DNA from: Halorubrum depositum
Lineage (GTDB): Archaea > Halobacteriota > Halobacteria > Halobacteriales > Haloferacaceae
Reading direction: 5' to 3'
Length of the DNA: 64,000 nucleotides
Assembly (NCBI RefSeq): GCF_007671725.1
Contig: NZ_VCNM01000002.1
Coordinates: forward strand, 310,001-374,000
A program made the translations under genes and the position numbers. Under the pieces are notes generated by a model, which saw only the letters and a list, made by a program, of their open reading frames with translations, made no database searches and was not told the origin of the DNA. Positions 61,695 to 64,000 of the stretch are shown piece after piece (the stretch's first letter is position 1; each line of letters starts with the position of its first letter).

Positions 61695-62525
61695 TCACTC
61701 CGTCCAGACCGCGCGTTCGAGGAGGACGGGAACAAGGTAGAAGGCGACCCCGAGCGCCGACAGCGCGACCAGCGCGGCGTACGTCTCCGCGGTCCGGAGG
61801 CGCTCCGCGGTCACGAACACGCGGTAGCCGATACCGGCCCTGAGCGTGACGAACTCGGCGACGACGGCCCCGACGACCGACAGCGTCGCCGCGAGCTTGA
61901 GCCCGGCGAACACGCTCGGCGCGGCCGCGGGCACCCGCACCCGGAGGAACACGGACGGCTTCGACGCGTCGACGGACCGCGCGAGCGCGAGGTACCGCTC
62001 GGGCGTCGACCGGAGCCCGTCCAGCGTCGCGACGGTCATCGGGAACAGCGCCAGCGTCGCGACCAGCGCCGCGCGGGCGGGGATCCCCCGGCCGAACCAG
62101 AGGAAGACGAGCGGGGCGACCGCGATCAGCGGCGCGATACGGAGCGCGACGACGTACGGTAAGGCGATCCGAGCGGCCGTCCGCGAGTAGGTCATCGCGA
62201 ACGCCAGCGCGACGCCGACGGCGCAGCCGGCCAGCAGACCCGTCGCTGCGGTCGCGCCCGTCACGGCGGCGTCGGCGAGCAGCGTCGCGCCGTTGGCGAC
62301 GAACGCGTCGGCGACCGCGGCGGGCGTCGGCAGGATGATCGCCGGGATCCCGAGCGCGACGACGACGCCGTGCCACGCGAAGACGAGGGCGACGAACAGC
62401 AGCAGCGGCGGGAAGACGCGCTTCGCCGCCGCGAGGAGCCGGGTTCGCACCCGACGCTCTCGACGCTCCCAAGTCGGGAGGACGGAGGGCGTCCGCGACT
62501 CGCGTTGGCGCTCGGGTTCGGCCAT
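61695..62525 (-). CDS. ABC transporter permease (second)
   Basis: A 276-residue membrane protein of the same family. Hydrophobic helices start near FPPLLLFVALVFAWHGVVVA; the EAA-like loop is RSVDASKPSVFLRVRVPAAA near 185-204. It is transcribed with the substrate-binding protein from the right and converges on the first permease. One ATPase and two permeases are typical of this transporter class in haloarchaea. Confidence 0.9.
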   Translation of the reverse strand: MAEPERQRESRTPSVLPTWERRERRVRTRLLAAAKRVFPPLLLFVALVFAWHGVVVALGIPAIILPTPAAVADAFVANGATLLADAAVTGATAATGLLAGCAVGVALAFAMTYSRTAARIALPYVVALRIAPLIAVAPLVFLWFGRGIPARAALVATLALFPMTVATLDGLRSTPERYLALARSVDASKPSVFLRVRVPAAAPSVFAGLKLAATLSVVGAVVAEFVTLRAGIGYRVFVTAERLRTAETYAALVALSALGVAFYLVPVLLERAVWTE

Positions 62526-62566
62526 CGCTCACGGCACCTCCGAGACGGGGGGAGGCGAGACGGGAG

Positions 62567-63736
62567 TCACCGGTCGACGAGGTCGGCGTAGTTAGCGATA
62601 GGTTCGGCGTCCGTGTCGAGGTGCTCGTTCGTCCAGACCGCCTCGGGATCGACGGACCCCTCGAAGAAGTCCCCGGCGTCCAATGTCTCGTAGGTCCGCT
62701 GCCACGGCTCTGGCCGGTTCCACCCCCATCCCTCCTCGCGGACCGCGTCGGAGAGCATGTACTCCGACCGCATCAGGTCCCACTTGTCGCGCTGGCTCTC
62801 CCGGACCTCCGCGAGTTCGCCCTGGGCGTCGACGAGCGCGTCGATCGCCCCCTCCGGGTTCCGGTTGGCCCACACCGCCCCGCGGGCGGTCGCCCGGAGG
62901 AACGCGGCCACGGTCTCCGGGTTCTCTTCGGCGAACGACTCCCCGACGGAGACCACGTGACCGTACGACGGAACGACGTCGTGGACCGACAGCACGTCGA
63001 TCTCGGCGCCCTGGTGGCGCGCGTCGACGACGTCGCCGAAGACGCCCCCCGCGGCGTCGATCTCCCCGGTGAGGAGCTGCTGGACCGTGTCGAATCCGGT
63101 GTCGACGTACTCCACGTCGGTGACGTCGGTGGCCTCGAAGTAACCGCGCATCATCTGTCGGACCATCCCGGGACCGCTCCCCACCGTCGCGCCCGACAGC
63201 TGCGACGCGTCCGTCAGCTCCTCGCCGAACTGCTCGCGCGACGAGAAGACGACGACGGGGCTCCGCTGCATCACGACCCCGACGGCCAGCGGGGAGAGGT
63301 CCCCGGCGTTGATGCCGAGGATCTGGTCGCTGCTGGAGATCCCGAACTCCGTGTTGCCGAGCGCGACCTGCTGGGCGGCGAAGTCGGACCCCTCGCCGCT
63401 CTCGATCGCGACCGACTCGAACCCCTCCTCCTCGTAGAACCCCTGCGACTGCGCGGCGAAGTACGGCGCGTGGAGGCCGCTTATCCGCCAGTTGAGCAGC
63501 AGCGACGGGCTCTCGACGCCGAGTGAGGGATCTCCGTCGTCGTCGCCGCTGTCGCTCCCGCCGTCGCTGTCGCCGTCGCTGCCGTTCGCCGTGTTTCCGC
63601 CGCCGTCCCCGTTCCCCTCGTTCCCTCCGTCGGCGTTGCCGTCACCGCCGAAGCGGCCGGTACATCCCGATACCGCGGCCGTTCCGAGCGTAGCGAGAAC
63701 CGCTCGCCTGGTTCGGATCATCCCGTTCGGTCCCAT
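62567..63736 (-). CDS. NMT1/THI5-type substrate-binding lipoprotein
   Basis: 389 residues. The start MGPNGMIRTRRAVLATLGTA has a Tat-like RTRRAVLATLG and a lipobox VSGC, followed by a long Gly/Asp/Asn/Ser linker (about 28-70). The binding domain includes LLLNWRISGLHAPYFAAQSQ, FAAQQVALGNTEFGISSSDQ, MVRQMMRGYFEATDV and EEGWGWNRPEPWQRTYETLD. It presents a thiamine-pyrimidine-like or sulfonate-like solute to the permeases. The regulator at 58772 carries a homologous domain (compare EGWGW near both C-termini). The start may be MIRTRRA, five codons later. Confidence 0.92.
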   Translation of the reverse strand: MGPNGMIRTRRAVLATLGTAAVSGCTGRFGGDGNADGGNEGNGDGGGNTANGSDGDSDGGSDSGDDDGDPSLGVESPSLLLNWRISGLHAPYFAAQSQGFYEEEGFESVAIESGEGSDFAAQQVALGNTEFGISSSDQILGINAGDLSPLAVGVVMQRSPVVVFSSREQFGEELTDASQLSGATVGSGPGMVRQMMRGYFEATDVTDVEYVDTGFDTVQQLLTGEIDAAGGVFGDVVDARHQGAEIDVLSVHDVVPSYGHVVSVGESFAEENPETVAAFLRATARGAVWANRNPEGAIDALVDAQGELAEVRESQRDKWDLMRSEYMLSDAVREEGWGWNRPEPWQRTYETLDAGDFFEGSVDPEAVWTNEHLDTDAEPIANYADLVDR

Positions 63737-63886
63737 GTGATTGAATATACATAATGGTTTTCCGTAAACATTTATAAGTAACCGGATCCGGTCGTCCCGC
63801 GACGACGATTCGTGGCTCGGACTGATCGGCGGCTCGGGCCGATCGGCGGCCCGGGCCGATCGGCGACCCGATCGCGCGGGGCGCGA
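63737..63886. other. Promoter gap with a short GC repeat
   Basis: tttataagta (63771-63780) is a TATA-like run upstream of the binding-protein gene, about 35-44 bp from its start, so a short untranslated leader is likely. A unit ccgatcggcg is repeated in near-identical form between 63828 and 63870. No gene seen. Confidence 0.45.
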
Positions 63887-64000
63887 TCAGCCTCCCTCGT
63901 CGGCGTCGGTCGCGCTCGCCGCGGCCTCGGGACCGCTCGGGGCGACCGCGTCGAGCGCCCGATCGAAGTGGTCGCCGGTGATCCGGATCCCGTCGGCGTT
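63887..64000 (-). CDS. C-terminus of a possible AAA+ ATPase, cut by window edge
   Basis: The last 37 codons read NADGIRITGDHFDRALDAVA then an acidic Ala/Ser tail ending DADEGG. The 'I(r)xxHFdrALdaVaPS' pattern resembles the C-terminal helix of Cdc48-type AAA+ ATPases (compare 'MRHFrqAle.VrPS'). With only 37 residues visible the family is tentative. Confidence 0.45.
   Translation of the reverse strand, partial: NADGIRITGDHFDRALDAVAPSGPEAAASATDADEGG

Noticed and set aside
63737-63800. TPP riboswitch before the THI5-type binding protein
   Set aside because: The leader is too short and no TPP-riboswitch core (CUGAGA) was seen.

Overview
The window is from a haloarchaeon, most likely of the Halorubrum group. 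The backbone is GC-rich, the proteins are strongly acidic, promoters are TATA-type with leaderless starts, and the gene families are haloarchaeal (TbsP/DUF5821-like, DUF5804-like, MptE-type HPPK, ArfB-type creatininase, archaeal methionine adenosyltransferase, archaeal NAC). There are two backbone segments (1-24952 and 55597-64000) separated by a roughly 30.6-kb, more AT-rich integrated element.

Left backbone (1-24952): pyrBI; a TIM-barrel-like hypothetical; an isolated nuoCD; a Bat-type HTH regulator; a ThuA-domain protein; an inverted-repeat-bounded intergenic repeat; methionine adenosyltransferase; a class I aminotransferase; a TbsP-like regulator; trmI with NAC; a pterin/deazaflavin group (arfB, mptE, divergent folP); a ZIP transporter; a DUF192 lipoprotein; an MFS transporter; a methyltransferase; a class V aminotransferase; thrS; a cysteine synthase; a CoA-binding protein; a RecA-like ATPase; and tRNA-Arg(TCG).

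Integrated element (24953-55596): it sits in the 3' end of tRNA-Arg(TCG). The last 19 bp of the tRNA region recur exactly at 55578-55596, next to a tyrosine integrase on the inner side. The cargo is mainly defence-like. It includes a one-chain GmrSD protein (DUF262+DUF1524), a TIR protein, a 1767-aa DUF1998 helicase with a nuclease-like tail, an Eco57I-type methyltransferase and a DrmD-type SNF2 helicase (a DISARM/Druantia-like set with no PLD protein), a protein with an RNxxxH HEPN motif, a PD-(D/E)xK protein and a dynamin-like/YcjF-like GTPase. The most unusual feature is a cluster of three highly divergent TATA-binding protein (TBP) paralogues in the middle of the helicase/methyltransferase locus. 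One is arranged as the first gene of the helicase unit; the other two are divergent from it and run into the end of the methyltransferase gene. Each has lost some DNA-kinking phenylalanines. The GTPase gene is itself split by a 522-bp mini-element with 19-bp terminal inverted repeats, a 9-bp target duplication and a single ribbon-helix-helix gene between two copies of one palindrome. A 48-nt tRNA-like fold without D arm lies at 47452-47499.

Right backbone (55597-64000): two small conserved haloarchaeal proteins, about 1.1 kb without a convincing gene, a CaCA-type exchanger-like membrane protein, and a five-gene NMT1/THI5-type ABC uptake cluster. That cluster includes a regulator in which a winged helix is fused to a substrate-binding-protein domain. 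The window ends in the C-terminus of a possible AAA+ ATPase. No CRISPR array or rRNA was seen.
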